Counted from the first letter of the stretch, positions 23,956 through 33,625 are shown. The stretch is 64,000 nt of DNA from Sulfuricystis multivorans (GCF_003966565.1 NZ_AP018718.1:2356001-2420000), one strand, 5' to 3'. A program made the numbers and translations. Notes: generated from the sequence alone by a model not told the origin.

Positions 23956-25926
23956 ATGACTCTGCATCTGATCCTATTGCTGCTGGCTGCCGCCGTACTC
24001 GCCGTGGTTCTCTGCCGCAGCCTCAATCTACCGCCGATCCTCGGTTATCTGCTGGTCGGCGCGCTCGCCGGCCCCCATGCTCTCGGCATACTGCCCGACA
24101 TCGCCAGCGCACGCCGCCTGGCCGAATTCGGCGTCGTCTTCCTGATGTTCACGATCGGCCTGGAATTCTCGCTGCCGCGCCTGTTTGCCATGCAGCGGAT
24201 CGTGTTCGGACTGGGGCTCCTCCAGGTGCTGGCGACGATGTTCGCCGTCGCCGCCGGGGCGATGCTTTGGGGGGTGACCTGGCAGGCGAGCCTGGCGCTG
24301 GGCGGGGCGTTAGCGATGTCTTCGACGGCGATCCTCTCGAAGCTCTTGGCCGACCGGCGCGAGCTCGACGCGCCCCACGGCCGCGAGGTGATCGGCGTGC
24401 TTTTGTTCCAGGATCTCGCCGTGGTGCCGCTGTTGGTGCTGATCCCGGCACTGTCGCAGCCGCTCGAGCGGCTTGCCGGCGAGCTCGGCTGGGCGCTCCT
24501 GAAAGCCGCGGTGCTCCTCGCGTTGGTGCTGTTCGTGGGCCAACGGCTGATGCGCGCCTGGTTTGGCCTCGTGGCGCGGCGCAAATCCGGCGAGCTGTTC
24601 ATGCTCAACGTGCTTCTGGTCATACTCGGCTTCGCCAGCCTGACCGAAGTGACGGGATTGTCACCCGCGCTGGGCGCGTTCGTCGCCGGAATGCTCATCT
24701 CCGAAACGGAATACCGTTACCAGGTCGAGGAAGACATCAAGCCGTTCCGCGACGTGTTGCTCGGGTTGTTCTTCGTCTCCACCGGCATGCTGCTCGATCC
24801 GGCAGCGATCTGGCACGATGCCGGTCGTCTGGCGTCGCTGCTGGCGCTGCTGCTCCTCGTCAAGCTGATCGTCGCCGCCGGGCTGTCACGCCTGCTCGGC
24901 AGTGCGCCAGGCACGGCGCTGCGTACCGGCTTGTGGCTCTGTACCGCGGGCGAATTCGGCTTCGTGCTGGTGGTGCTGGCCACCGATACCGGGCTGGTCG
25001 ATGCGGTGCTGATCCAGCCGGTGCTCGCGGCGATGGTGCTGTCGATGATCGTCGCGCCGCTGATCGTGCATTTTTCGGATCGCCTCGTCTTGCGCTTCGT
25101 CGCCTCGGAATGGCTGGCGCGCTCGCTGCAGCTGACGCGCATCGCCGCCCAAACCGTGGCCAGCGAAAAGCACGCGATCCTCTGCGGTTACGGCAAGACC
25201 GGCCAGCATCTGGCACGCTTTCTGGAAACGGAAAAAATCGGCTTCATGGCGCTCGATCTCGATCCCGAGCGCGTGCGCGAAGCCGCCGCTGCCGGCGAGC
25301 CGGTCGCCTGGGGCGATTGCACGCGGCGCGAGAACCTGCTGGCAGCAGGGATCGCCCGCGCCAGCGTGCTCGTGGTCACCTTTGCCGACATCGCGACGAC
25401 CTTGCGGCTCGTCGAACGCGTGCGCGAACTGCGCCCCGATCTGGCCATCGTCGCCCGGGCGCGCGAGGAAGAGGACATCGAAAAGCTCTATGCCGCCGGG
25501 GTAGCCGAAGTCGTGCCGGAGGCGCTGGAATCCTCGGTGATGCTCGCCACCCATGCGCTGGCGCTCACCGGCGTGCCGATGCACCGCGTCGTGCGCCGGC
25601 TGCGCGAGCTGCGTGAGCAGCATTACGCGCTGCTGCGCGGCTTCTTCCACGGCGCGACGGATGCCACCGAGGGCCTTGCCGATGCACAACTGCCGCGGCT
25701 TCATGCCGTCACCCTCGATGCCGGCGCGTGGGCGGTGGGGCGAAAAGTCTCTGCTCTGGAACTGGAAAAAGTCGGCGCTGGTTTGACGGCACTGCGGCGT
25801 CGCGGCCAGCCGCACGTGGCGCTGAATGGCGAGACGGTGCTCGAAGCCGGCGATGTCGTGGTGCTGCGTGGCAGTGCCGCGGCGGTAGCGGCGGGGGAAG
25901 AGCGCTTGTTACGCGGTTTGACATGA
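23956..25926 (+). CDS. KefB/KefC-type monovalent cation:proton antiporter
   Basis: A 656-residue CPA2-family protein. Residues about 1-385 form the membrane part with GYLLVGALAGP, FGVVFLMFTIGLEFS and GAFVAGMLISETEYRYQVEEDIKPFRDVLLG split by several helices. A TrkA-N NAD-binding domain follows near 400-520 (AILCGYGKTGQHLA), then a TrkA-C domain near 570-650. It probably exports K+ or Na+ against protons. The repeat copy at 25765-25791 encodes EKVGAGLTA within TrkA-C, where it needs no visible insertion. A GC hairpin follows the stop. Confidence 0.88.
   Translation: MTLHLILLLLAAAVLAVVLCRSLNLPPILGYLLVGALAGPHALGILPDIASARRLAEFGVVFLMFTIGLEFSLPRLFAMQRIVFGLGLLQVLATMFAVAAGAMLWGVTWQASLALGGALAMSSTAILSKLLADRRELDAPHGREVIGVLLFQDLAVVPLLVLIPALSQPLERLAGELGWALLKAAVLLALVLFVGQRLMRAWFGLVARRKSGELFMLNVLLVILGFASLTEVTGLSPALGAFVAGMLISETEYRYQVEEDIKPFRDVLLGLFFVSTGMLLDPAAIWHDAGRLASLLALLLLVKLIVAAGLSRLLGSAPGTALRTGLWLCTAGEFGFVLVVLATDTGLVDAVLIQPVLAAMVLSMIVAPLIVHFSDRLVLRFVASEWLARSLQLTRIAAQTVASEKHAILCGYGKTGQHLARFLETEKIGFMALDLDPERVREAAAAGEPVAWGDCTRRENLLAAGIARASVLVVTFADIATTLRLVERVRELRPDLAIVARAREEEDIEKLYAAGVAEVVPEALESSVMLATHALALTGVPMHRVVRRLRELREQHYALLRGFFHGATDATEGLADAQLPRLHAVTLDAGAWAVGRKVSALELEKVGAGLTALRRRGQPHVALNGETVLEAGDVVVLRGSAAAVAAGEERLLRGLT
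25765..25791 (+). repeat. Dispersed 25-bp repeat copy, in the antiporter gene
   Basis: GAAAAAGTCGGCGCTGG, TTT, GACGGCA; consensus copy, encoding EKVGAGLTA in the TrkA-C domain. Confidence 0.85.
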
Positions 25927-25928
25927 AA

Positions 25929-25950
25929 CGGCCCGCCGAAGCGGGCCGAG
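25929..25950. terminator. GC hairpin between the convergent antiporter and prepilin genes
   Basis: CGGCCCGC, loop CGAA, then GCGGGCCG form an 8-bp perfect stem in the 40-bp gap between two convergent stops. There is no strong T run on either strand, so it may be a weak bidirectional terminator or a 3'-end protecting hairpin. Confidence 0.55.
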
Positions 25951-25966
25951 GAAATTGTTAAAAATA

Positions 25967-26662
25967 TCAAAGGCCCATGCAAACCGTGTAAGTGGCCGCA
26001 GGATCGACGGCCGTCGTACAAGCGGCCGGGGTTCCTGCCACGGCACAGTGCGCCGTGTTCTGGCGGTTCGTTGGCGCACCTGGCACGGCACGCATCGAAC
26101 CGGTGAAAGGGTTGCCGTCATCCATCGTCGTATCGAGCTGCAGCACGAATTTGCCAAGAATACCGCTGGAACAGACGATGAAAGTGCCCGTCAAGCCGCT
26201 GATGTATTGCTGCGCAGGCGTGGCGCTCCCTGATTCGATGCCGATACGGCCGCCATCAGCATTGGTTGGGAAGTAGGACGGATCAGCCAAGTTCGTCGGG
26301 CCGGAAGCCAGATTGGCAAGCCGCACATGCTGCCAGAAAACCACGCTTTCAGGCGCAGTCGCACCCTTGTCAATGGAGAACCAGTCTCCTTCGATGACCC
26401 CATTGCCGGGAGTACCACCTGCTCCCTGCTGAGCGCCGGTGCCCAAATGAGCGGCAACGTTGGCATCGTCGCCAGGTAAAGCGCGATATTTGTCCTGATA
26501 GCCGTAGATGAACAGGGGAATATTGCGGAAGTCCTGGGCAAAATTTTTCACCTTGGCGCTGTTGATCAGTTCCTGCCCCTTCAGCACGCCACCCAGCAGC
26601 AGGCCGATGATGACCAAGACGATGGCAATCTCGACCAGCGTGAAACCGGATTGTCGGTTCAT
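25967..26662 (-). CDS. Prepilin-like protein with a type IV pilin N-terminus
   Basis: A 231-residue protein with a prepilin leader MNRQSG and cleavage before FTLVEIAIVLVIIGLLLGG, the class III hydrophobic helix with glutamate at +5. The body is rich in Gly, Ala, Thr and Asp and has cysteine pairs near the C-terminus (AHCAVAG, AACTT, TVCMGL). The ATG at 26662 gives the short leader; an ATG at 26692 would lengthen it. No pilus assembly, peptidase or other minor pilin gene is nearby. It may be a pseudopilin or a dispersed minor pilin. Confidence 0.8.
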   Translation of the reverse strand: MNRQSGFTLVEIAIVLVIIGLLLGGVLKGQELINSAKVKNFAQDFRNIPLFIYGYQDKYRALPGDDANVAAHLGTGAQQGAGGTPGNGVIEGDWFSIDKGATAPESVVFWQHVRLANLASGPTNLADPSYFPTNADGGRIGIESGSATPAQQYISGLTGTFIVCSSGILGKFVLQLDTTMDDGNPFTGSMRAVPGAPTNRQNTAHCAVAGTPAACTTAVDPAATYTVCMGL

Positions 26663-26826
26663 TCTATTTGCTCCACCAAAAGCCATATGCAAGTTTGCTC
26701 AAGCACGATTTGTGCCATCGTTGCCATCGCAGAGCTTATCGCGAGACTGCACCGTCGATGCGCGAATAAGGAGGGTGCTTTCGGGTTCAGTTTCCGACCT
26801 ACCGGTCGGCCATCTCAGTTGTCATT

Positions 26827-26862
26827 TGTCGAAAATTGGACAGTGCGTCGAAAACCGGACAG
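26827..26862. promoter_or_regulatory. Paired operator-like repeats before the histidine kinase
   Basis: GTCGAAAATTGGACAG (26828-26843) is followed 19 bases later by GTCGAAAACCGGACAG (26847-26862), a direct repeat with two differences. Each half is also an inverted repeat of the form GTC-N8-GAC. The pair ends 46 bases before the kinase ATG, a typical place for a dimeric regulator site. A stem-loop CCGACC/GGTCGG lies just upstream at 26794-26809. The protein that binds here is not identified. Confidence 0.5.
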
Positions 26863-26908
26863 GACATGCGCGCCTTAGAATGCTGCATCCATTTCTTTCA
26901 GAGACCGC

Positions 26909-28618
26909 ATGTCCCTGGTTCGTACCGTTGCACGTCGGCGCTGGATCTTCCTGAGCTTCTTGACGGCGCTGCATCTGGTTTTCGTGCTCGGCCCCGAAAA
27001 CTCGATCGCCCGCTGGCTCTTCCTTTCCCACATCGGGCTCGGGCTGATTTGGCAGCCGTTCATTCAACCACGCCGGCGTCTGGGTCTCGAAGGCGCCGTG
27101 GTCGTCGTCTGTGCCGCGGCGCTGCTCGCCACTTTCCTCGGTTGGGGCATCCTGCTCGTCTGGACGGTGCTCCTCGCCGGCGTCGTCGGCGGCAAAGTGT
27201 TCGTATTCCCTGATCGCTGGGAGCGCATTTTCCATCTGGCCGGGCTGGGCTACCTCGTCATGGTCGTGCTGGTGCGACTGCTGCCTGCCGCCGTGAACGC
27301 CCATGTGTCGCTTGAAATCCTGCCCGGGGAGCTCGCCAACCTGCTGGCACCCCTGATCCTGGTCTTCATGGCGCTCCTGCCGGTACGGCAGGGAACGCTC
27401 GAAGAACGCGCCGAGATCGTGGATTTCATTTACGGCATGTTCGTCGTGCTGCTGCTGACCGTGTTGGTATTGGGCAGCCTCAGCTTCTCGCTGCTGTACA
27501 AGGTCGGCTACCTCGAGTCGATTCTGATCACCCTCGGTGTGGTCGCCGGGCTGCTGCTGATGCTTGCCTTGATCTGGAATCCCCGCGCCGGCTTCGCCGG
27601 TTTGGGCACCGCGGTGGCCCAACATGTGATTTCTCTCGGTTTGCCGATCGAGGAATGGCTGCAATCCCTGGCTGATCTGGGCCGTTTCGAGGCAGACCCC
27701 GAGCGCTTTCTATCGCTGGCTTGCGCAGAGCTGCCGCGGCGTCTGCCCGGTGTGCTTGGCGGGATATGGAGTGTCGGGGGCGCGCAAGGTGAATTCGGCG
27801 AACGGCATGGTCATCGCACCCGCTTCGTGCATGGCGGCCTGACTGTCGAACTGGTCACACGTAGTGAACCCAGCCCCATGCTGCGCTGGCATCATGACCT
27901 GGTGGTCCGGCTGCTGGCCGAGTTTTATTTGGGCAAATGGCGCGCCCGCGAACTGCAGCGCTTGTCCTACATCGAGGCGATCCACGAAACGGGCGCGCGC
28001 CTCACCCACGATGTGAAAAACCTGTTGCAATCGCTCGACACCCTATGCGTGGCGGCCAACGAGGCAGGAGCGACGGCGTCGCCCCGTTTCGGGGAATTGC
28101 TGCGACGTCAGTTGCCTGCGATTTCCGCACGTCTGCGCCAGACGCTGAACAAACTGGTCGAGCCGGGAAAACAACTGCAGCCGGCCGAACAACCACAGAC
28201 GGCTGCGGAATGGCTCGCTTCGCTGCAAAACCGCTATGTGGATGACGAGACGCAAATCCAGGGCGAAGGCGATCTCCCGGCCTGCCGTTTGCCGGCGCCG
28301 GCGCTTTTTTTCAGCGTGGCCGAGAATCTGCTGCAGAACATCGCCGCCAAACGGCGGCGTCAGCCCGGGATCAAAGCCAGCGTGCGCTTGGTCTGTCTTG
28401 CGGACCAGGCATACCTCGAGATCTGTGACACGGGTGCCGCAATACCGCCGGAACTGGCAGGCCGGTTGCTGCATGAGCGCGTTACGTCCGAGGATGGCTT
28501 GGGTATCGGTCTCTACCAATGCGCCCGTCAGGCGGAACAGGCAGACTACCGCCTGAGTCTCGTAGAAAACAGGACGGGCCGAGTGTGCTTCCGGCTCGAA
28601 CCGTCTTCAGACGGATGA
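26909..28618 (+). CDS. Orphan membrane sensor histidine kinase
   Basis: A 569-residue protein. The first 230 or so residues hold about eight hydrophobic helices without a known periplasmic sensor. A soluble region follows, then a kinase core from about residue 350: ETGARLTHDVKNLLQSLDTL is the H-box, with an H-D-V-K-N core reminiscent of PrsK-like kinases. The ATPase domain has SVAENLLQNIAAK (N-box) and EDGLGIGLYQCARQAE (G-box). No response regulator is encoded within several kb, so its partner is elsewhere. Resemblance to PEP-CTERM-associated kinases is noted, not proven. Confidence 0.75.
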   Translation: MSLVRTVARRRWIFLSFLTALHLVFVLGPENSIARWLFLSHIGLGLIWQPFIQPRRRLGLEGAVVVVCAAALLATFLGWGILLVWTVLLAGVVGGKVFVFPDRWERIFHLAGLGYLVMVVLVRLLPAAVNAHVSLEILPGELANLLAPLILVFMALLPVRQGTLEERAEIVDFIYGMFVVLLLTVLVLGSLSFSLLYKVGYLESILITLGVVAGLLLMLALIWNPRAGFAGLGTAVAQHVISLGLPIEEWLQSLADLGRFEADPERFLSLACAELPRRLPGVLGGIWSVGGAQGEFGERHGHRTRFVHGGLTVELVTRSEPSPMLRWHHDLVVRLLAEFYLGKWRARELQRLSYIEAIHETGARLTHDVKNLLQSLDTLCVAANEAGATASPRFGELLRRQLPAISARLRQTLNKLVEPGKQLQPAEQPQTAAEWLASLQNRYVDDETQIQGEGDLPACRLPAPALFFSVAENLLQNIAAKRRRQPGIKASVRLVCLADQAYLEICDTGAAIPPELAGRLLHERVTSEDGLGIGLYQCARQAEQADYRLSLVENRTGRVCFRLEPSSDG

Positions 28619-28941
28619 TCCCTAACGCGCATGACGGACATGGTCACCCGGGGGGCATGAAAACCCTAAGCGCCAACACCCGTCCGCCCCCCCCAAGCCC
28701 CGCTCTCGCGGGAGGGGAGACTCTGTGCGCGGCTTCGCCGCGAAGCTTGGCTGCCGTCGAGGAAACTGAGGTTGGCGCACTTATTGCTTTATATTTCACG
28801 CTAAAACCTCAGTTGGACGCGCCCGCTGGTGCGTGCCAGCAGGTGCGTAGCGGGGGCCACCTTCAAGGTGAGCGCAATCAGTGAGAATTCTTTTGATCCC
28901 AACGTACATTCCTCGCCTCCAGGAGCGGTCAACTGGAGCTT
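28619..28941. other. Non-coding stretch of 323 bp with inverted repeats
   Basis: No convincing gene on either strand. It contains a C-rich block at 28685-28720 resembling the start of the ccm-region tandem repeat, the hairpin CGCGGC-TTC-GCCGCG near 28728-28742, the inverted repeat AACTGAGGTT (28764-28773) / AACCTCAGTT (28805-28814) around an AT-rich loop, and GCTGG/CCAGC further on. It separates the convergent kinase and cyclase genes and probably holds the 3' ends of both transcripts. Confidence 0.6.
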
Positions 28942-30240
28942 TTAGGATGATGTCTTGCGCCCGATGAGGGGGTAAACGGCGACCTCACCCAAGCCTTTGA
29001 GATGCAGGCGTTGTGCCGCGGCAAAGTCGTAACGCGCCGCGAGATGCTCGTAAGTGGCGGCATCGCAGTAGATCGAACCGGGAAGCGCCTCGTCGGTGAG
29101 TCGGCTGGCGAGATTTACCTTGTCGCCCCAGATGTCGTAGATGAATTTGTGCTTGCCGACCACTCCGGCGACGACCGTGCCGCTGCTGATACCGATGCGC
29201 AGCGCCATGTGACCGCCATCGATGCGGTGATCATGGCGCAATAGCGCCTGCATCGCCAGCGCGAAATCGGCGCAGGCGCCTGCAGGGTCGTTTGCCGACT
29301 GGATGAGGCCGCCAGCCGCCATGTAGGCATCGCCGATCGTCTTGATCTTTTCCAGGCCAAAGCGTGCGCACAGGTCGTCGAATGCGGAAAAGATCTCGTT
29401 GAGCATGCCGAAGACCTGATCGGGGCTCATATGCGAGGCGATCAGCGTGAAATCGACCAGGTCGGCGAAGATCACCGTTGCGTCAGGGAAACGGTCGGCG
29501 ATGATCTTCTCTCCTTGCTTCAAACGCTCGGCGATCGGCGCCGGCAGGATGTTGAGCAGCAACTTTTCGGAACGATACTGTGCCTCCAACAGTTGCCGAT
29601 GCGCTTCTTCGAGGCGTTCCTGTATCTTGCGTTTCTCTTCGATCGAATAGCGCAGCAGCACATAGATGATGCTTGCGACCGCAATGAAGTTGAGCGCGAA
29701 GAACACCATGCTGGTACGCAGCGGTATGACCAGTTTCTGTGGCGCATAGCCATCGACGAGCAGGAAGTCGACCACGCCGGTCAGCGCAGTGAACAGAATC
29801 CAGGCGAGGAACCAGACGATCGACTCGCGCACGCCGTAACACAGGATCGCACCGAAAGGCGCCAGCAACCCCCAGAGGATGATGCCGCTGCCGGTGATGA
29901 AGTTGCCGATTCCCCACTGCATCGCGAAAGGCGCGAACAGGAACAGCGTGAGCTGGGTGAAGCGGAAAAATTCGAAATTGCGGGAGTAGATGTAGAGCAC
30001 CAGGTTGCCGGCCAGCGTGAGCTGGAACAAATAAGGCAGCGTTACCGAGAACTGCGGGCCAAGAGCCCAGTAAATCGCTACCCACAGCATCGAGGTAATG
30101 CTCACCAGGCCAGTGGCGAAGAACAGCAGCTGCTTGTTGAGAGCGAGCTCGGGACTGTCGCCGGGCTCGACGCCGGCATTGCGCAGACGTTCCAGGAAGC
30201 CAGGCGAGGAAGCAACGGTAAGCACGGAAGACATGCGCAT
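28942..30240 (-). CDS. Membrane-bound class III adenylate cyclase
   Basis: A 432-residue protein that should make cyclic AMP. The first 210 residues contain about six transmembrane helices. A short coiled coil follows (IEEKRKIQERLEEAHRQLLE), then the cyclase domain from about residue 250: VIFADLVDFTLIAS holds the first metal aspartate, KIKTIGDAYMAAGG the substrate lysine and second metal aspartate, and FIYDIWGDKVNLASRL the adenine-selecting aspartate and the Asn/Arg transition-state pair. All catalytic residues are intact. An ATG at 30234 is an alternative start two codons in. Confidence 0.9.
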   Translation of the reverse strand: MRMSSVLTVASSPGFLERLRNAGVEPGDSPELALNKQLLFFATGLVSITSMLWVAIYWALGPQFSVTLPYLFQLTLAGNLVLYIYSRNFEFFRFTQLTLFLFAPFAMQWGIGNFITGSGIILWGLLAPFGAILCYGVRESIVWFLAWILFTALTGVVDFLLVDGYAPQKLVIPLRTSMVFFALNFIAVASIIYVLLRYSIEEKRKIQERLEEAHRQLLEAQYRSEKLLLNILPAPIAERLKQGEKIIADRFPDATVIFADLVDFTLIASHMSPDQVFGMLNEIFSAFDDLCARFGLEKIKTIGDAYMAAGGLIQSANDPAGACADFALAMQALLRHDHRIDGGHMALRIGISSGTVVAGVVGKHKFIYDIWGDKVNLASRLTDEALPGSIYCDAATYEHLAARYDFAAAQRLHLKGLGEVAVYPLIGRKTSS

Positions 30241-30302
30241 AGTATGACGCAATCCGCGCCCAATAGGATGGTAAGGCAGCACCTTCCGGTAGAATCGTCG
30301 CC

Positions 30303-30506
30303 ATGATCGAGATCACGCTCAATGGTGAAAAGCGACAGTTGGCGGCACCGCTGACCGTCGGCCGACTGCTGGAAATGGAAGGCCTGACCGGCAAGCGCGT
30401 CGCGGTGGAAAGAAACGGCGCCATCGTGCCGAAGGGCTTGCATGCCGAGACGCCCATCGAGGCGGGGGATACACTCGAAATCGTCGTCGCTGTCGGCGGC
30501 GGCTGA
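30303..30506 (+). CDS. thiS: Thiamine biosynthesis sulfur carrier ThiS
   Basis: A 67-residue ubiquitin-like protein that carries sulfur as a C-terminal thiocarboxylate to Thi[14 protein letters not shown] starts the beta-grasp fold and the protein ends VVAVGGG; the terminal glycines are the activated residues. It is divergent from the cyclase gene, with 62 bp between, and 16 bp upstream of thiG, forming a thiS-thiG pair. Confidence 0.92.
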   Translation: MIEITLNGEKRQLAAPLTVGRLLEMEGLTGKRVAVERNGAIVPKGLHAETPIEAGDTLEIVVAVGGG

Positions 30507-30522
30507 ACGCGAAGGGAAGCAC

Positions 30523-31311
30523 ATGGAAGACGCACTGATCATCGCCGGCCGGGCTTATCGGTCACGGCTCCTGGTCGGCACCGGCAAATACAAGGATTTC
30601 GACGAGACGCGCCGCGCCATCGAGGCCTCCGGCGCCGAGATCGTCACCGTGGCGATCCGCCGCACCAACATCGGCCAGGAGCCGAATCAGCCCTCGTTGC
30701 TCGACGTGCTGCCACCCTCGCGTTACACCTATCTGCCGAATACCGCCGGCTGCTTCACCGCCGATGAGGCAGTGCGCACGCTGCGCCTGGCGCGCGAGCT
30801 GCTCGACGGCCACAGCCTCGTCAAGCTCGAAGTGCTCGGCGACAAGGAAACGCTGTTCCCCAACATGCCGGAAACGATCAAAGCCGCCGAGATTCTCGTC
30901 AAGGAAGGCTTCCAGGTGATGGTCTATTGCTCGGACGATCCGATCCAGGCCAAGATCCTCGAACAGATCGGCTGCGTCGCCGTGATGCCGCTTGCTTCCT
31001 TGATCGGTTCCGGCATGGGCATCCTGAACCCTTGGAATCTCTCGCTGATCCTCGAGAAAGCCCAGGTACCGGTGCTCGTCGATGCCGGTGTGGGTACCGC
31101 ATCGGATGCCGCGATCGCGATGGAATTGGGCTGCGATGGCGTGTTGATGAACACCGCGATCGCTGCAGCGAAGCATCCCGTGCTGATGGCCGCGGCGATG
31201 AAGAAGGCCGTCGAAGCCGGCCGTGAAGCCTTCCTCGCCGGCCGCATGGCGAAGAAGTTCTACAGCGCGAGCCCGAGCTCGCCGATGACCGGGCTGATCG
31301 GCGGCAAGTGA
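30523..31311 (+). CDS. thiG: Thiazole synthase
   Basis: Builds the thiazole phosphate ring of thiamine from 1-deoxyxylulose-5-phosphate, dehydroglycine and ThiS thiocarboxylate. The 262 residues have [53 protein letters not shown] (active-site lysine), [14 protein letters not shown] and [11 protein letters not shown]. Length and start (GGGAAG upstream of 30523) are normal. Its stop overlaps the GTG of the next gene as GTGA. Confidence 0.95.
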   Translation: MEDALIIAGRAYRSRLLVGTGKYKDFDETRRAIEASGAEIVTVAIRRTNIGQEPNQPSLLDVLPPSRYTYLPNTAGCFTADEAVRTLRLARELLDGHSLVKLEVLGDKETLFPNMPETIKAAEILVKEGFQVMVYCSDDPIQAKILEQIGCVAVMPLASLIGSGMGILNPWNLSLILEKAQVPVLVDAGVGTASDAAIAMELGCDGVLMNTAIAAAKHPVLMAAAMKKAVEAGREAFLAGRMAKKFYSASPSSPMTGLIGGK

Positions 31312-31796
31312 AGCGCGCCTGCTGGGCACTTTCCTGGCTGCTCGTCATGCCGGCATTTGCCGATGAACCTGGCCTGCCGGCGAAAGGGGTAGTTCCTGTG
31401 CGCCACGGCTATGCCTTCGACCAACCCGACATCCTCCTGCGCCAGCGCCTCTTCGGCCTCGCTCATGGCGTGCATCTGCTGCTTTCCGCCTGCTTGGACA
31501 AGAATGAAAATGCCGAGGCGGTGCAGCGTGCCTACGATGCCTGGCATACCGCACAGGAACCAGCGCTCGAGGCGCTGCGGGCATCGCTCGCCGAACATCA
31601 TTTCGGTGCGCAGGCGCCGCACGCCGGCTGGCAGGACATCGCGCGCGTGCTGGGGCTCAAGGAAACCATTTATCCCGCACTCGGCACGGTCGGCCTCGAA
31701 GAGGCCTGCGCGACGCTGCCACTCGCTCTGAGCCGACCCAGCTATGATTTCGTCACGCAACTGGGAATGACCGATGCAGCCAACCCCCAGCAATGA
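31308..31796 (+). CDS. Small exported protein of unknown function
   Basis: A 162-residue protein not recognised by family. A signal peptide is visible ([17 protein letters not shown]), so it should be periplasmic. The mature part is mostly helical and includes [17 protein letters not shown] and [24 protein letters not shown]. The GTG start overlaps the thiG stop, and the 3' end overlaps trmB by 23 bp, so it is translated as part of thiS-thiG-orf-trmB. Tight packing on both sides argues that it is a real gene. Confidence 0.7.
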   Translation: MKRACWALSWLLVMPAFADEPGLPAKGVVPVRHGYAFDQPDILLRQRLFGLAHGVHLLLSACLDKNENAEAVQRAYDAWHTAQEPALEALRASLAEHHFGAQAPHAGWQDIARVLGLKETIYPALGTVGLEEACATLPLALSRPSYDFVTQLGMTDAANPQQ

Positions 31797-32493
31797 CGCC
31801 GCGCCGCGACAGGCGCACATCCGCAGCTACGTGCTGCGTCAGGGGCGCGTCTCGACTGCCCAGCAGCGTTACTACGACGAAGGCATGCCGCGCTGGGGGA
31901 TCCCCTATGTTGCCGCGCCGCTCGATCTTGCCGCCGCCTTCGGTCGCAGTGCGACGAAGTTTCTCGAAATCGGCTGCGGCATGGGCGAGACCACGGCGGC
32001 GATCGCCGACGAGCATCCGGAAAACGACTATCTCGGCATCGAGGTGCATACGCCGGGTGTCGGAAGCCTAATGAAGGAGATCGCCACGCGGGGGCTGACG
32101 AATTTGCGCGTGATTCAGCACGACGCGGTCGAGGTGGTGCGCGACATGATCCCGCCTGGCTCGCTTTCCGGCATCCATATCTACTTTCCCGATCCGTGGC
32201 CCAAAAAACGCCACCACAAGCGGCGCCTGATCCAGCCGCCTTTCGTGCATCAGCTCGCGTTGCGGCTTGCACCTGGAGGCTATCTGCATCTGGCGACCGA
32301 CTGGGAGGAATACGCGCAGCAGATGCTGGCAGTCTTGTCGGCCGAAGCCTTGCTGGAAAATACCGCGCCAGGCTTCGCGCCGCGCCCCGACTGGCGGCCA
32401 CAGACCAAGTTCGAGCAGCGCGGCCTGCGCCTGGGGCATGGCGTCTGGGACGTGTTGTTCAGACGGCGAGAAACAGACCGATCAGGCGATTGA
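31774..32493 (+). CDS. trmB: tRNA (guanine-N7-)-methyltransferase
   Basis: Methylates G46 in the tRNA variable loop using AdoMet. The 239 residues carry [16 protein letters not shown] (AdoMet site), [16 protein letters not shown], and the diagnostic [17 protein letters not shown] near residue 130, followed by [15 protein letters not shown]. Normal length. The last 35 bp overlap the convergent hemW. Confidence 0.94.
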   Translation: MQPTPSNDAAPRQAHIRSYVLRQGRVSTAQQRYYDEGMPRWGIPYVAAPLDLAAAFGRSATKFLEIGCGMGETTAAIADEHPENDYLGIEVHTPGVGSLMKEIATRGLTNLRVIQHDAVEVVRDMIPPGSLSGIHIYFPDPWPKKRHHKRRLIQPPFVHQLALRLAPGGYLHLATDWEEYAQQMLAVLSAEALLENTAPGFAPRPDWRPQTKFEQRGLRLGHGVWDVLFRRRETDRSGD

Positions 32494-33625
32494 GGAAGCG
32501 TCGGCCCAAGGCTGTCGGCTTCAATCGGCCTGCCTCGATTTCCAGCAAGCCTTGCTGCCGTCCCGCCAGCGCCGATTTCTCGATGACGGAAAGCGCAAGA
32601 CCCGTGCGCTCGGCAAACAGCGTAAGCGGCACACCCTCGGTCAGCCGCAGCGCATTCATCATGAACTCGCCGGGCAAGTCCTCCATCGCCACCGGCAGCC
32701 AGCGGCGCGTGACCGGATCGGCGAGATAATCCTTCGGATGGCGCGGCCGCGCCTCGCGGCGGATGGTGGTGTGATCAGTGAGCTTTGAATGGGCACCCGC
32801 GCCGAGCCCCAGGTAATCACCAAACGTCCAGTAGTTGAGATTGTGCCCGCAGCGCTGCCCCGGTTTTGCGTAGGCCGAGGTCTCGTAATGCTCGAATCCG
32901 GCAGTGAAAAGCCTCGTCTCGATCATTTCCAGCATGTCGGCGGCGAGATCCTCGTCGGGCAGCGGCGGCGGCGCATGGTGGAACGGCGTGTTCGGTTCGA
33001 GCGTCAGGTGATAGGCGGAAATGTGCGAAACGCCGCTGGCAATCGCCGTTTCGATATCGCGCTGCGCATCGAGTAGCGTCTGCTCCGGCAGCGCGAACAT
33101 GAGGTCGAGATTGACGCGCCCGAAATGCCGCTGGGCGATGTCGAGCGCCCGATGGGCCTCATCGCCTGTGTGGATGCGACCCAGCGCGGCGAGCTTGGCG
33201 TCGTCGAAGCTCTGGATGCCGAGCGACAGGCGATTGACGCCGGCATCACGATAGGCCGCGAAGCGCTCTACATCGACGGCGCCGGGATTCGCTTCCAGCG
33301 TGATCTCGGCTTCCGGCCACAGGCGTATGCGCGCACGGATCGCTGAAAGAAGCGCATCGACCGTGGCACCGCTCATCAGGCTCGGCGTGCCGCCGCCGAT
33401 GAAGACGGAGATGACTGGCCGGCCCCAGACGAGCGGCAGCACCGCCTCGAGATCCCGAATCAGCGCTGCGAGATATTCCGCTTCGCGCGGCGCCGACTCG
33501 TGAGAGTTGAAGTCGCAGTAAGGGCACTTCCTCACACACCACGGCCAGTGGATGTAGAGCGAGAGCGGCGGCGGCTCATGAGTCGGCGCCGACAGGACGG
33601 CATGGATCGGAAAGGTGCGCTTCAA
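32459..33625 (-). CDS. hemW: HemW-like radical SAM protein (haem chaperone family)
   Basis: A 388-residue radical SAM protein of the HemN-related HemW family, thought to insert haem into respiratory proteins. [15 protein letters not shown] has the CX3CX2C cluster motif near residue 30, followed by [17 protein letters not shown] and [20 protein letters not shown]. The start is TTG at 33625, overlapping the rdgB stop as TTGA; no other start before the cluster motif fits. Two repeat copies fall in this gene: 33580-33602 near the start and 32556-32581 near the end (encoding EKSALAGRQ). Confidence 0.9.
   Translation of the reverse strand: MKRTFPIHAVLSAPTHEPPPLSLYIHWPWCVRKCPYCDFNSHESAPREAEYLAALIRDLEAVLPLVWGRPVISVFIGGGTPSLMSGATVDALLSAIRARIRLWPEAEITLEANPGAVDVERFAAYRDAGVNRLSLGIQSFDDAKLAALGRIHTGDEAHRALDIAQRHFGRVNLDLMFALPEQTLLDAQRDIETAIASGVSHISAYHLTLEPNTPFHHAPPPLPDEDLAADMLEMIETRLFTAGFEHYETSAYAKPGQRCGHNLNYWTFGDYLGLGAGAHSKLTDHTTIRREARPRHPKDYLADPVTRRWLPVAMEDLPGEFMMNALRLTEGVPLTLFAERTGLALSVIEKSALAGRQQGLLEIEAGRLKPTALGRRFLNRLIGLFLAV
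32556..32581 (-). repeat. Dispersed 25-bp repeat copy, 3' part of hemW
   Basis: On the minus strand: GAGAAATCGGCGCTGG, CGG, GACGGCA; consensus copy, same strand as hemW. Confidence 0.85.

Noticed and set aside
28279-28307. Possible repeat copy in the histidine kinase gene (encoding LPAPAL)
   Set aside because: Too many changes in the core to count; kept only as a possible decayed copy.
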